Positions 44,768 through 54,076 of a DNA stretch of 64,000 bases are shown here, one piece after another. Position numbers and translations under genes: made by a program. The notes beneath the pieces were generated by a model. That model was not told the DNA's origin. It saw only the letters and a program-made list of their open reading frames with translations, and ran no database searches. This stretch comes from Victivallales bacterium. GTDB lineage: Bacteria > Verrucomicrobiota > Lentisphaeria > Oligosphaerales > Oligosphaeraceae. The stretch lies in NCBI GenBank assembly GCA_017535315.1, contig JAFXUD010000039.1, positions 36,322 to 100,321 on the forward strand, written 5' to 3'. Position 1 is the stretch's first letter. The number at the start of each line of letters is the position of its first letter.

Positions 44768-46174
44768 TTATGGGGTGCCGAAGGATTGCCAGACGTCAAC
44801 AAGAGCGGAGGCGGCAGCGCCAAGCCCCCTTGCGAGGGAATCCTGATTGGAGGAAAGCTGCTGTTGCATATCAAGGACATTCTGGAAGTCGGTCAAACCA
44901 GAGCGGTATTGAGATTCGACGAGTTCAACCGCTTTTTCAGCGGCGGTGACGGCGTCACGGAGGTCTTTGATGGCAGCATTGGCGGCACGGTGGGAGGAGA
45001 GGGCTGTCTCGCATTCGGCAGCAGCGGTGAGAACGGCTTCTCGGAAGTCGGCTTCGGCGGCGCGGGCATCGGCTTCGGCGGCGCGAACTTGATTGCTGAT
45101 GCGTCCTGCTGTGAAGATAGACCATTCAACGGAGGGGCCGATGGAGTAGTTCTGGGCGTTCTTCGTGAAGAGTTTTTTGGTGCCAGTAGCGGAGAAAGCA
45201 AAGGAACCGTTGATTGAAATCTTGGGAAAGTACTCGGCCTTGGCAGCACCAATGCTGGCGACCGCAGCATGAATACGATGGGCTGCGGCGGCCACATCGG
45301 GGCGATTGCGAAGAAGGTCGGCAGGAAGCGAGGCAGGAAGCACAGCATCATCAGGCAGGGGGATAGCTGCAAAGGTGCGTAGGGCATCTTGTGAGCCTGG
45401 ATAGCCGCCAACAAGGGTGCAAATGGAGTTGAGAATGGAATCTATCTGCGCCTCAAGCAAGGGGATGGTTGCCCTAGTGGAAGCAAGGTTCATCTCTGCC
45501 TGGCGTAGGTCGAGCTCGCTGCTCAGGCCAGTCTCATTGCGGTTACGGATGAACTCAAGGGTTTTCGTCTGAAGCTCAACGTTTTTGCGGGCGTAGTCGA
45601 GGCGGGTCTGGAGGGTACGGAGGTTGAGATAGTAGGTTGCAAGACTGGCGGTGAGGATGAGGCGTGAGGAACGGACGTCCTCGGCGGATGCCGTGAACTC
45701 GGCAGATGCGGATTCGACGTTGCGACGAACACGGCCCCAGAAGTCAAGTTCCCACTGGAAAGATGCGCCTGGCTGGTAGAGCCAGTCAGGGTTGTGGGGG
45801 TATTTGGTGGAGGTGCGGACCTCACCAGTCTGTCGGTCGTAGTTGGCGGAGCCAGAAAGAGCAAGCGACGGGGCATAGTCGGCACGGGCGATGCCCAACT
45901 GCGCAGCTGCGGCGTCGAGACGCGCAATGGTAGCGGCAAGCGACGGGTTCTGCGCAAGGAGCTCGTTCTCCAATCTATCAAGGACAGGATCGTTGAAGAC
46001 AGACCACCAAGGAGCCCCGTCGGGGAGAGGAGTACCAGCGGGGGCATCGCTGGACCACGCTTCAGGACCATCCCATTGGGGCGATTCGTAGTCGGGTCCG
46101 AGAGAGAAACAGCCAGCAAGCACAAGGCCAAGCGTGGCGGTGAGAAGACATTTCGTGATGGGAACGATTTTCAT
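44768..46174 (-). CDS. RND outer membrane factor lipoprotein (NodT-like)
   Basis: 468 aa TolC-family trimeric exit duct. The signal sequence ends in the lipobox LAGC (about residues 19-22), so the protein is lipidated. Two OEP repeats are visible, each with an alpha-helical segment (NPSLAATIARLDAAAAQLGIARADYAPSL; RNRPDVAAAAHRIHAAVASIGAAKAEYFPKI). First gene of the efflux operon; the start region shows no strong Shine-Dalgarno sequence. The operon contains no visible local repressor. Confidence 0.94.
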   Translation of the reverse strand: MKIVPITKCLLTATLGLVLAGCFSLGPDYESPQWDGPEAWSSDAPAGTPLPDGAPWWSVFNDPVLDRLENELLAQNPSLAATIARLDAAAAQLGIARADYAPSLALSGSANYDRQTGEVRTSTKYPHNPDWLYQPGASFQWELDFWGRVRRNVESASAEFTASAEDVRSSRLILTASLATYYLNLRTLQTRLDYARKNVELQTKTLEFIRNRNETGLSSELDLRQAEMNLASTRATIPLLEAQIDSILNSICTLVGGYPGSQDALRTFAAIPLPDDAVLPASLPADLLRNRPDVAAAAHRIHAAVASIGAAKAEYFPKISINGSFAFSATGTKKLFTKNAQNYSIGPSVEWSIFTAGRISNQVRAAEADARAAEADFREAVLTAAAECETALSSHRAANAAIKDLRDAVTAAEKAVELVESQYRSGLTDFQNVLDMQQQLSSNQDSLARGLGAAASALVDVWQSFGTP

Positions 46175-46356
46175 GGTCTGTTGATGCCACCATGCCTGGT
46201 GACGAGGGGCAATTCGTTTGTTTCCTGCAAAGGTTTCGATTCCAAAGCCATCGCCTTTTTTCTTCCATAAGAGGGGATATAATATATTATTTCAAGGGCT
46301 TTTCGCAAGACGATTATCTGCAAATACAACCTTCTTTTCCCTCTTTTCCATTGTGG

Positions 46357-47475
46357 CTAAACCAGCATAAATGGCTGGGTGAAAAGTTTTTCACCGCTTG
46401 CTTTATCCATCGCCGTTACACGCAGAAAAATATCTTTGCTTCGATCTGCATCAGGGACGGAATATACCAATTCTCTGCCAGTCCAAAGTTCGACCAGGAC
46501 TCCGCGATGACTGAGCAACAGCATAATTGCCTCTTTGTCACAACGCGCACGCAGAGTGTGCCCGTCAAATTCCACCGATTCAAAAGTCAACCCCTTGCCT
46601 TTGAGGGCCCCATAGAAACGTCCTTGACGATAGGCCCGCAGACATGATTCCACCGTGCGTTCCTCTGGCATCAGGATGCAGCGTCCTTGGATTTTCCCTG
46701 CATCTATATGGTCCTGAACACAAAAACCATAGCATTGACGTCCCGTGCCGAGCACTTCATCCCATTGGCTCTCGGCAGCGGCTGTTCCATCCACGCCGCA
46801 ATTTGCATTGATGACTTCCAGACCCAATACCCGCTGGTCGTAATCCAGCATTTCACAAAGGAATTGATGAGGCAAATGCGACCAATGCGGATGGTTGATG
46901 ACAATGCCGCCTCCATCTGGAATCATCAACGCATCGAGCATAGCGTCAAAGGCTTTTCGCCAGGGCATTTGCGTGCCGACATGTATTCCATGCTGAACCA
47001 AGACGGATTTTCGGTTGCGGTCGTAGGTGCCGCTGCAGAAAAAGCTGCCAGGACACGTTATATGCAGATAGACATTGTAGTCCGAAAAGAAATGATGTTC
47101 TGCATTGGGAGCTTCCATGAATCCAGCAGGGGCGGGAGGAAAGAGCAATTCGCCTTCTGACGTCGGCAGTTGAGATTGGTCCACACCCCATTCTGCATAT
47201 AGCTTGCGGTAGTCAAGGCGTTCGTGAATGACCTCGCCATTTTGAATATACGAGGGTTGCCCCAATTTGAATGTGTTTTCGCGGATGGAACTAGCAGGGT
47301 AGTAGGGCACAGATGGGTAGTAGTTGGCAAAGGTCGCAAACTCCAGGCCGTTTTCCATTGCATGGATGAACTCCTCCCTGCTTGCGCAATGCAGATGCGT
47401 ACACCCAGTTATCCTAATCTGTTTTCCCCAATCAATGTTTTGATAGGGATTGCGGTTTCGTTCCTGCTTGTTCAT
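46357..47475 (-). CDS. PHP-like metallophosphoesterase domain protein
   Basis: 372 aa from ATG 47475 (MNKQERNRNPYQN); the frame extends 17 codons further to a TTG, but without a better ribosome site. It opens with ITGCTHLHCASREEF, the first PHP motif with His-x-His; 'VLVQHGIHVGTQMPWR' and 'GIVINHPHWSHLP' supply further His, and 'GFCVQDHIDAG' an Asp-x-His that would be the last ligand pair. 'GLEVINANCG' matches the E-motif strand. The C-terminal 90 residues form a separate beta domain. Such proteins near glycosidase genes are often uncharacterised hydrolases. Divergent from the first LacI gene. Confidence 0.72.
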   Translation of the reverse strand: MNKQERNRNPYQNIDWGKQIRITGCTHLHCASREEFIHAMENGLEFATFANYYPSVPYYPASSIRENTFKLGQPSYIQNGEVIHERLDYRKLYAEWGVDQSQLPTSEGELLFPPAPAGFMEAPNAEHHFFSDYNVYLHITCPGSFFCSGTYDRNRKSVLVQHGIHVGTQMPWRKAFDAMLDALMIPDGGGIVINHPHWSHLPHQFLCEMLDYDQRVLGLEVINANCGVDGTAAAESQWDEVLGTGRQCYGFCVQDHIDAGKIQGRCILMPEERTVESCLRAYRQGRFYGALKGKGLTFESVEFDGHTLRARCDKEAIMLLLSHRGVLVELWTGRELVYSVPDADRSKDIFLRVTAMDKASGEKLFTQPFMLV

Positions 47476-47610
47476 AATTGTTTCGTTGCTCCAGTGATGT
47501 TTTCTTGGGAAATAGCCATTTTGCAACCATAACTATACATCTCATGGTGCTGAATTACCACTTACTTCCTATACATAGCATCAAAAAAACGCTTTTTTTT
47601 GATTGGCGGC

Positions 47611-47638
47611 TTGTATTTTGTTTTTTCCTTTTTATAAT
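47611..47638 (+). promoter_or_regulatory. Sigma-70-like promoter of LacI module 1
   Basis: TTGTAT (47611-47616), 16-bp spacer, perfect -10 TATAAT (47633-47638). The second module has the same geometry (TTGTTT, 16 bp, TATAAT), which supports both calls. Confidence 0.65.
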
Positions 47639-47651
47639 AATGGAAGTGGCA

Positions 47652-47669
47652 TAATTGCTCGTGCAATTA
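47652..47669. promoter_or_regulatory. LacI-type operator, module 1
   Basis: TAATTGC-TCGT-GCAATTA is an 18-bp palindrome with perfect 7-bp arms, centred about 15 bp past the expected transcription start, so a bound repressor would block elongation. A half-site GTGCAATTA lies further on at 47707-47715, just before the ribosome site. Autoregulation by the LacI protein encoded next is inferred from position. Confidence 0.75.
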
Positions 47670-47734
47670 AGCAATTCAAGCATGTAATTGCCTAAAAAGT
47701 TTACACGTGCAATTAAAGCAAGGAGAGAAGCAAA

Positions 47735-48799
47735 ATGGCATTTACTATGAAAGATATAGCAAAGATCGCTGGAGTATCGCGACAGGCGGTTGCAGCGGCT
47801 TTGAGCGATGTGGGCACAAGTAAAGTATCCGAAAAGACGCGGGAACGTGTGCGCAGCATAGCGGAAAAGATGCACTACGTGCCCAACCAAAATGCAAAGT
47901 GCCTTCGCGGGGGCTCTAGCAATATGATAGGCATCTTTGGTGTTCCATATGTGTCCGTTCTTGAGCAAAGCCTGTTTTATGAGTACAGCATGGAACTGTC
48001 GCGCTATGGATACAACCTGACCGTCAGTTACGGCATGGGGGAGAAAGCGTCGGAGCAGGCGATTCGCAACCTTCTGTCGTATGGCGTGGCTGGCATAATC
48101 GTCATGTCGGAGGAGAATCCCATGACGAAATACAAACTCGACAACGTGCCATACGTATTTAGTCCCTCTTCGAGCTTGGAAGGTTTTGATGTCGCCGTGG
48201 ACCATGCGGCGGGGACTTGTGAGGCAACGAAGGCGCTGGTCAAGGCAGGGCGGAAAAGTGCCGTGTTTCTGGTGCCCAGCTTCATGGGCAGCTTCTATGA
48301 CGAGCCAAGCCGACAGAAGTTCAAGGGTATCGTCGAAGGGCTGAAGGCAATTGGTGTGACACCTTCCATTCTGACGGTTGAAGAGTGTGGCGGCGACGGC
48401 AACGCAGTTGTGGAACGACTGCGCCAGCTGGCTCCCGACATCCTGTTCTGCGGCGATGACTATTTGGCGGGTAGGATGGTATCGCTTCTACTGGCGGCTG
48501 GCATCAAGGTGCCAGATGATATGATGGTTGTCGGCTACGATGGCCTAAGTATTTGCGATATGTGTGCCGTTCCACTTTCCACGGTTGTCCAGCCTCTGAA
48601 GAAGCGTGCCGCGAATGTGGTCAATCTTCTTCTCGAGCGTATCAAGGAGGGCAATCGGTCGCCAGAGCCTGCTGGCATACTGCTGCCATCCTACTTCTAT
48701 CCATCCGCCAGTTGCGGATTAGCTAATGAAAAGATACAAAAACTCCCGTTGTACAATCTATATTCAATGCTCGAAGTCAACTGGGCAAACCCTCTGTAA
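47735..48799 (+). CDS. LacI-family transcriptional regulator, module 1
   Basis: 354 aa. The N-terminal helix-turn-helix is [22 protein letters not shown] (residues 4-25) followed by the hinge region '[14 protein letters not shown]'. The rest is a periplasmic-binding-like sugar sensor domain ([30 protein letters not shown]; '[37 protein letters not shown]'; the end 'ASCGLANEK'). Ribosome site AAGGAGAG. Arg16 is equivalent to E. coli LacI Tyr17, a base-contacting residue; the paralogue at 52949 has Gln. It probably represses its own operon and the prepilin/glycosidase genes downstream until a sugar is present. Confidence 0.94.
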   Translation: MAFTMKDIAKIAGVSRQAVAAALSDVGTSKVSEKTRERVRSIAEKMHYVPNQNAKCLRGGSSNMIGIFGVPYVSVLEQSLFYEYSMELSRYGYNLTVSYGMGEKASEQAIRNLLSYGVAGIIVMSEENPMTKYKLDNVPYVFSPSSSLEGFDVAVDHAAGTCEATKALVKAGRKSAVFLVPSFMGSFYDEPSRQKFKGIVEGLKAIGVTPSILTVEECGGDGNAVVERLRQLAPDILFCGDDYLAGRMVSLLLAAGIKVPDDMMVVGYDGLSICDMCAVPLSTVVQPLKKRAANVVNLLLERIKEGNRSPEPAGILLPSYFYPSASCGLANEKIQKLPLYNLYSMLEVNWANPL

Positions 48800-48854
48800 G
48801 ATACACCAGAATCAAATAGATTATTCTCCAACCATCAAAAAGGAGTTAACCACC

Positions 48855-49508
48855 ATGAAAAAGAAGTTTACCTTGATTGAATTGCTTGTTGTCATCGCCA
48901 TCATCGCTATCCTGGCGGCCATGCTGCTGCCCGCGCTCAGCAAGGCCCGCGAGAAGGCTCGCGCCATCTCCTGCACCAGCAACCTCAAGCAGATTGGCCT
49001 GGGGTTCAACATGTACACCGTCGATTACGACGACTACAACTGCTACATGTATTACTATCCCAATGGAAGCGGCGTGGCCCCCTGTTTCTGGTGGGAGGAC
49101 GGGATTATTCCCTATGTCGGCGACTGGAAGATGTACCTGTGCCCCTCCGAGCCCAAACCCGCCGATGTGACCTCGAGCAAACGCCCCCCATCCACCGATT
49201 CCATCACCTATCCGAATCCCCTGTACACGGCATACGCACGCAGCAACAAGACTACAGGCTGTGCCGCCAATGAGTTCAAGAAGCTGAATCAATACAAGTA
49301 CCCAACCGAGACGGCCAATGCCGCCGATTCTCTTAAAACTGAGCTCCGCGGCTCTTCCAATCCAGATGAAAGGCTCACGGTAGGCCATCCCAATTGCGCC
49401 TTGGGCGTCCGCCACAACGGCACCTTCCAGCTGGTCTATATCGACGGCCATTGCGGCGCCCTGAACTTCTCCGTTCCAAGAGGCAAGCTTTGGGAGATGA
49501 TACAATAA
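48855..49508 (+). CDS. Prepilin-like protein with H-X9-DG motif, module 1
   Basis: 217 aa. Start at ATG 48855 with AGGAG at 9 nt; the longer frame upstream runs through the LacI stop region and has no support. Leader [22 protein letters not shown] with Glu at +5 of the mature protein. C-terminal [14 protein letters not shown] gives His-X9-Asp-Gly. The 55 bp after the LacI stop hold only the ribosome site, so it is co-transcribed. It is closely similar to the protein at 54077. Proposed role: membrane-tethered pseudopilin partner of the secreted glycosidase; inference only. Confidence 0.88.
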   Translation: MKKKFTLIELLVVIAIIAILAAMLLPALSKAREKARAISCTSNLKQIGLGFNMYTVDYDDYNCYMYYYPNGSGVAPCFWWEDGIIPYVGDWKMYLCPSEPKPADVTSSKRPPSTDSITYPNPLYTAYARSNKTTGCAANEFKKLNQYKYPTETANAADSLKTELRGSSNPDERLTVGHPNCALGVRHNGTFQLVYIDGHCGALNFSVPRGKLWEMIQ

Positions 49509-49592
49509 CCGACTGAATTAGCAATTAAACTAGGTAATTAGAGAAAAAGCTGTCTGATACGCGTATTGTTCCAATTGCAGATACAATATGTT

Positions 49593-49641
49593 AATTCCCA
49601 ATTCCCAATTCCCAATTGCTAATTGCTAATTGCTAATTGCT
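49593..49641. repeat. Seven tandem heptamers upstream of a glycosidase gene
   Basis: Three copies of AATTCCC (49593-49613) are followed by four copies of AATTGCT (49614-49641), in perfect 7-bp register, ending 22 bp before the start codon at 49664. TAATTGC, the operator arm of the neighbouring LacI gene, recurs in the second set. A separate GCAATTA half-site is at 49522-49528. No hairpin terminator is apparent in this 155-bp gap. Confidence 0.9.
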
Positions 49642-49663
49642 AATTACATCACAGGGGGTGTTC

Positions 49664-52405
49664 ATGCGTAAACTCCTATTCTTTCTTTGTTGTATTACCT
49701 TCACGCTTCTAGCTGGTCCCAAGGCGCAGTGGATTGCCTATCCCGAGGACGCGAAGGAAGGCGTCAACAAGGAGCGTTATCTACGGACTGAGTTCAAGGT
49801 TGCCAACAAGGCAATCAAACAGGCCTATGTCGCCTACATCATCGACGACTCAGGTTACGTCATGCTGAACGGCAACGCCGTTGAACATCAAAGTACACGC
49901 ATCACGGGAAACGGCACCGCCAAGCAGTACGACATCACCAAGGCATTGGTCAGTGGGCAGAATTCGCTCTGCGCCATCACCATCAACGAGGGAGGCCCCG
50001 CTGGTTTCATCCTGCATGTTTCCATCACCCACCAGGACGGAAGCGAGCAGGAAGTGTTCACGGACACGAACTGGAAGGCCTCCAAGGAAAAAGCTGCTGG
50101 TTGGGAAAAGGCAGGTTTTGCAGACAACGAGTGGGAAACGGTCAAGTCCGTGGGAAACTACCTCTCGGATCCGTGGGCGGTCATGCAAGACTTCATTGCC
50201 ATCTATGCTAACGATGACGCGGCAGTGGAACGCAATCGCAGGCAGCAGGTTGCCCAGCGTACAAAGGAGTTGTGTGAAAAACTCGCCACGGAGCCCGATT
50301 TGCAGGCAAAAATCGCCTACAAAAACGGTGGCGTTTTCTTCGACCTCGGCGGCAAGCTCTACCGTCCCGTCCTCTATACATCCAATTCGGGTGGACGGGA
50401 CACCCCATTTTTCCGCGAAAAAATCCAGAACTTCGCAGATGCGGACATAAACCTGATTTCTGGCGGCATCGAGGCGGACTGGTTCTGGAAGGGCCCCGAG
50501 CAATACGACTACAAGGCCCTGGACGAGTTTTTTGCCAGGGCCTTCGGACAGGCCCCCAATGCGTTTTATTGCTTTTCCATCACCTTTTCCCATGGCCCCC
50601 AGTGGTGGAATGAACTCCATCCAGAAGAAACCATCAAATACGGCAGAAATAGCACCAAGTACTCCAGGCGAGACAACATCGGTTCCTACAACGCCCCCTC
50701 ATTTGCTTCTGAACTATGGCTCAAGGAATCAGCCGAGGCCGTCCGCAAGCTGGTCGAGTACATCGAAAGCACCCCCTACGCGAAACGCATCTTCGGATAC
50801 AGGCTCGGCGCAGGCGTCTATTCCGAATGGCACTACTACGGCATGGCGGATTCGATGCCAGACGTTAGCAAGCCCATGGTGAAACTCTTCCGCGCCTATC
50901 TCCGCGAAAGGTACAACGGCGATGTTGAAAAGCTCCGCAAAGCCTGGAATCAGCCCGAAGTCACCTTCGAGAACGCCGTTCCGCCATCGGAAGATGTGCG
51001 CAAGCAGGTTCTTCTCGATGTCCTGCGCGACCCAGTAAAGCACGCCTGGACCATTGATTTCCTCCATTGTATGCAGCGTTCTCTGAGCAATGCGCTTCTA
51101 ACGATGAACAAGGCGGCGAAGGAGGCCTGCAAGGGGCGTGCTTTGGTCGGTAACTATTGCGGTTATTTCTTCGGCATGGGATATACTGCGGAAGGATGGC
51201 ATCTCGTGAACGACGAGTTCATGAATAGCCCCTACGTGGATTTCCAGACTGCCCCCTGCTGCTACGGCAACCGCGAACTGGGAGCTGCCCAGCTATCGCG
51301 CAGCCTGTGGGGCAGCTACCCCCTTCACAACAAAATGTGCATCTTCGAGGCGGACACCCGCACCCATCTTGCCGTGGAAAACAAGCTCAGGCAGGCCGAT
51401 ACGGTTGAGGAAAGCATCGCCATGCTTTCTCGCGACCTTGCGCAGGCCATCAGCAAAGGAAGCGCCTACTGGTACTTCGATTTCGGACGCGACTGGTACA
51501 ACTGCCCCGAAATCCTGCAGTTCTTCCATCAAATCGCACCCGTTTACGATGCCGTCAAGGACTTCAGCTCCAGCGCGGAAGTCGCCATCATCGCGGACTG
51601 GGAGAGCGGCTACTACCATGCCATCCAGGCCTACCAGGGCGGTGTCCAGGTCTATGCGAGCATGAACACTCAGCCGCGTGAATTGAATAATGCAGGAATC
51701 CAGTTCGACGCGTTTTCTTTCGCGGACATCGACAACCCCGCCTTGCAGAAATACAAGCTGTTCATCTTCCCGCAGTTCTTCTTCATGACTCCCGAAAAGC
51801 TCGCCAAACTTTCCGCAATCAAGAAAGCAGGAAAGACTCTCCTCTTCTTAAACGCACCTGGCTGGCTCACGCCCAACGGCCCGTCTGCCGATTCCATCTT
51901 CCAGACCACAGGCATCCACACGGAAGTCCTTAATCAGCAGACCTACATGACGCTGAAACTTGCGCATGGCCCCATCATGGAATACAGGGGCACCAGCATA
52001 AAGTATGCGCCTGTGCTGAAAATTACAGACCCCGAGGCGACCATCCTTGGTACGGTCAGCTTGAAAAACGGCAAGACTACCCCCGCATACGCAAAGAAAC
52101 AGAACGCGGATGGCTCGACCACCTATCTGTGCAGCACTCCCTTTGTTTCGGCCTCGGAACTGCGCAAGATCGCAAAGGAGATCGGCGTGCATACTTACTG
52201 CGACAGCGACGAAGGCGTCGTCTTCGCCAACAACTCCATGATCTCCTTCCATACGGGAACGCCTGGGGAATACACTCTGAAGGCAAAAACTCCTGTGAAA
52301 TGGACCATGGTCTTCCCTGAAAAGCGAGCTTATCCCAAAACGCAGGCTGAACTCACCTTCCCCGCCCCCACGCCGAATACCTATATCTTCACGATTGAAC
52401 CATAA
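49664..52405 (+). CDS. Secreted GH42-like glycoside hydrolase, module 1
   Basis: 913 aa from ATG 49664 (AGGGGG upstream); an upstream in-frame start lies inside the heptamer array. Signal peptide residues 1-17. A beta-sandwich like the jelly rolls of GH2/GH78 enzymes (AQWIAYPEDAK; 'YIIDDSGYVMLNGNAVE', 'GPAGFILHVSITHQDGSEQEV') spans about 18-165. A TIM barrel follows with Glu388 (GVYSEWHYYGM) as acid/base candidate and Glu562 (IFEADTRTHLA) as nucleophile candidate. A Rossmann-like domain (YKLFIFPQFFFM) and a C-terminal beta domain end the protein. Extracytoplasmic degradation of galactoside or related chains is plausible. Confidence 0.85.
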   Translation: MRKLLFFLCCITFTLLAGPKAQWIAYPEDAKEGVNKERYLRTEFKVANKAIKQAYVAYIIDDSGYVMLNGNAVEHQSTRITGNGTAKQYDITKALVSGQNSLCAITINEGGPAGFILHVSITHQDGSEQEVFTDTNWKASKEKAAGWEKAGFADNEWETVKSVGNYLSDPWAVMQDFIAIYANDDAAVERNRRQQVAQRTKELCEKLATEPDLQAKIAYKNGGVFFDLGGKLYRPVLYTSNSGGRDTPFFREKIQNFADADINLISGGIEADWFWKGPEQYDYKALDEFFARAFGQAPNAFYCFSITFSHGPQWWNELHPEETIKYGRNSTKYSRRDNIGSYNAPSFASELWLKESAEAVRKLVEYIESTPYAKRIFGYRLGAGVYSEWHYYGMADSMPDVSKPMVKLFRAYLRERYNGDVEKLRKAWNQPEVTFENAVPPSEDVRKQVLLDVLRDPVKHAWTIDFLHCMQRSLSNALLTMNKAAKEACKGRALVGNYCGYFFGMGYTAEGWHLVNDEFMNSPYVDFQTAPCCYGNRELGAAQLSRSLWGSYPLHNKMCIFEADTRTHLAVENKLRQADTVEESIAMLSRDLAQAISKGSAYWYFDFGRDWYNCPEILQFFHQIAPVYDAVKDFSSSAEVAIIADWESGYYHAIQAYQGGVQVYASMNTQPRELNNAGIQFDAFSFADIDNPALQKYKLFIFPQFFFMTPEKLAKLSAIKKAGKTLLFLNAPGWLTPNGPSADSIFQTTGIHTEVLNQQTYMTLKLAHGPIMEYRGTSIKYAPVLKITDPEATILGTVSLKNGKTTPAYAKKQNADGSTTYLCSTPFVSASELRKIAKEIGVHTYCDSDEGVVFANNSMISFHTGTPGEYTLKAKTPVKWTMVFPEKRAYPKTQAELTFPAPTPNTYIFTIEP

Positions 52406-52414
52406 AAGCTGCTG

Positions 52415-52550
52415 GGGCGCGCATCGCGCGCCCATTAGCCCCAAAACAAGTTCTACGCCCCTCCTGCTAGGCTCGTCCTCTAGCAGGAGGGGCGTGCATT
52501 TTCCTTGGAGGAGACGGGCGCACATTGCGCGCCCCTGATCTTGCGCGCAC
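52415..52550. repeat. G+C-rich hairpins downstream of glycosidase gene (gap 52406-52948)
   Basis: GGGCGCGC-ATC-GCGCGCCC at 52415-52433, then a perfect 16-bp stem ACGCCCCTCCTGCTAG/CTAGCAGGAGGGGCGT (52455-52470 with 52480-52495, 9-nt loop), then a third imperfect GGGCGCAC/GCGCGCCC. The second could terminate the glycosidase transcript, although the following T-run is short (ATTTTCC). The rest of the 543-bp gap is the family B repeat and the promoter of module 2. Confidence 0.6.
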
Positions 52551-52571
52551 CAAGTGTTTGGGAATTATGTG

Positions 52572-52778
52572 CTTTAGTTGCCGATTAGACTTCATCAACA
52601 GAGAAGAGCCGCGTAAGCGGCGGCAAGAGCATAGCCGTGGGTGGAGCGAAGCCGCAATAGCGGCGAAGCGAAACCCACGGTCAGATGACCATCCCAGTCC
52701 CTGTGCGCCGTGCCGCGCGGCGGCAAGGCGCATCTTGGTCATTGACCAGTGAGGGACAATGTCATCAGGAAACTCAAG
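52572..52778. repeat. Structured inverted-repeat element, family B copy 2
   Basis: 207 bp, aligned throughout with 19844-20060. The middle-stem tip is GCCGC-AATA-GCGGC, so the loop differs while the stem is kept. In the third stem the loop is shortened to about three bases (GTGCCGC-GCG-GCGGCA). It sits between the module 1 glycosidase and the module 2 promoter. Confidence 0.75.
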
Positions 52779-52832
52779 TATATAAATCCTAAGTGTTTCA
52801 TCATTGTTTTTAAGATTTTAGTGATTAGCAGC

Positions 52833-52860
52833 TTGTTTTTATTTTTTCCCATTGTATAAT
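52833..52860 (+). promoter_or_regulatory. Sigma-70-like promoter of LacI module 2
   Basis: TTGTTT (52833-52838), 16-bp spacer, TATAAT (52855-52860). The flanking sequence resembles module 1 (GATTRGCRGCTTGTWTTT), consistent with a duplicated promoter. Confidence 0.65.
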
Positions 52861-52864
52861 AAAA

Positions 52865-52882
52865 TAATTGTTCGTACAATTA
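52865..52882. promoter_or_regulatory. LacI-type operator, module 2
   Basis: TAATTGT-TCGT-ACAATTA, 18 bp with perfect 7-bp arms, overlapping the expected start point. The centre TCGT is the same as in the module 1 operator; only the innermost arm base differs (C to T). A second, inverted copy ATTGTACGAACA at 52912-52923 precedes the ribosome site. Confidence 0.75.
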
Positions 52883-52948
52883 AACTATTCATGCAAGAAA
52901 TAGCCTGAAAGATTGTACGAACATTTTGATAAAAACAGGAGAGAAATA

Positions 52949-54013
52949 ATGGCATTTACGATGAAAGACATAGCGAAGATCGCTGGCGTATCGCAGCAGG
53001 CGGTAGCGGCGGCTTTGAGCGATAGAGGCACAAGCAAAGTATCCGAAAAGACGCGGGAGCGTGTGCGGGCCATTGCGGAAAAGCTGCACTATGTGCCCAA
53101 CCAGAATGCAAAGCGTCTTCGTGGCGGCTCCAGCAACACGATAGGCATCTATGGTGTTCCATACGTCTCTGTTCTGGAGCAGAGCTTGTTCTTTGAACTA
53201 AGCGTGGAGCTGTCTCGTTATGGTTATAACCTAACCGTCAACTACGGCATGGGGGAAAAGGCGTCGGAACAGGCGATTCGCAACCTTCTGTCGCATGGCG
53301 TGGATGGCATCATCGTCACAACGATGGACAACCCGATGACGCAATTCGAAGTTGACAGCGTACCATACGTATTCAGTCCGACTGCGGGAAAGGAGAATTA
53401 TGATGTTGTTGTGGACCATGCGGCGGGGACTCGGGAGGCGATGAAAGCGCTAGTCGCGAAAGGGCGGAAAAGCGTCGTGTGTCTTGCGCCAACCTTCATG
53501 GGTGGCTACTATGAAGAGGCAAACCGACAGAAGTATCAGGGTATCGTCGAAGGACTTAAGGAGATTGGAGCGACTCCAACAATCCTGACTGTTGAAGAGT
53601 GTGGCGGCGAAGGGGCTGTTGTTGTGGAACATTTGCGCCAAATGGCTCCCGACATCTTGTTCTGCATCAACGACTATTTCGCAGGGCGGATGTTGTCGTT
53701 GTTGCTGGCGGCTGGCATCAGGGTGCCAGACGACATAATGGTCTTTGGCTACGATGGCTTGAGCATCTGCGACTTATGCGCTGTTCCGCTTTCCACGGTT
53801 ATCCAGCCACAGAAGAAGCGCGCCGAGATAGCCGTCAAGCTTCTTCTGGAACGCATCAAAGAGGGAAACAAGACGCCTGCCCCTGCAGGGATAAAGCTTC
53901 CGTCCTACTTCTACCCATCTGCCAGTTGCGGATTTACAAATGAGAAGATACAACAGCTCCCGTTGTACAATACATTTTCAATGTTGGAAACCAACTGGGA
54001 GAACCGTCTATAA
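52949..54013 (+). CDS. LacI-family transcriptional regulator, module 2
   Basis: 354 aa from ATG 52949 with AGGAGAG upstream; the longer frame to 52913 lies within the operator copy. It aligns without large gaps to the regulator at 47735 (same first fifteen residues, same ends 'LPLYN..SMLE.NW.N.L'). The recognition helix is [15 protein letters not shown], with Gln16 where module 1 has Arg. Sensor-domain differences (for example 'VDSVPYVFSPTAGKENYDVV' versus '[20 protein letters not shown]') suggest a different or modified ligand. Probably autorepressor and repressor of the downstream prepilin and glycosidases. Confidence 0.94.
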   Translation: MAFTMKDIAKIAGVSQQAVAAALSDRGTSKVSEKTRERVRAIAEKLHYVPNQNAKRLRGGSSNTIGIYGVPYVSVLEQSLFFELSVELSRYGYNLTVNYGMGEKASEQAIRNLLSHGVDGIIVTTMDNPMTQFEVDSVPYVFSPTAGKENYDVVVDHAAGTREAMKALVAKGRKSVVCLAPTFMGGYYEEANRQKYQGIVEGLKEIGATPTILTVEECGGEGAVVVEHLRQMAPDILFCINDYFAGRMLSLLLAAGIRVPDDIMVFGYDGLSICDLCAVPLSTVIQPQKKRAEIAVKLLLERIKEGNKTPAPAGIKLPSYFYPSASCGFTNEKIQQLPLYNTFSMLETNWENRL

Positions 54014-54076
54014 AAGGTGTCACTGCCCAAAAAGTCTTTTTTTCCAAATATCATCAAAAGAAAGGAGTTAATCAAC

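Noticed and set aside
40386..46174. Efflux operon as a recently acquired island
   Set aside because: Third-position composition looks somewhat different by eye, but I cannot quantify it and no mobile-element borders are visible.
49593..49641. CRISPR-like array
   Set aside because: Units are 7 bp without spacers; it is a simple tandem repeat.
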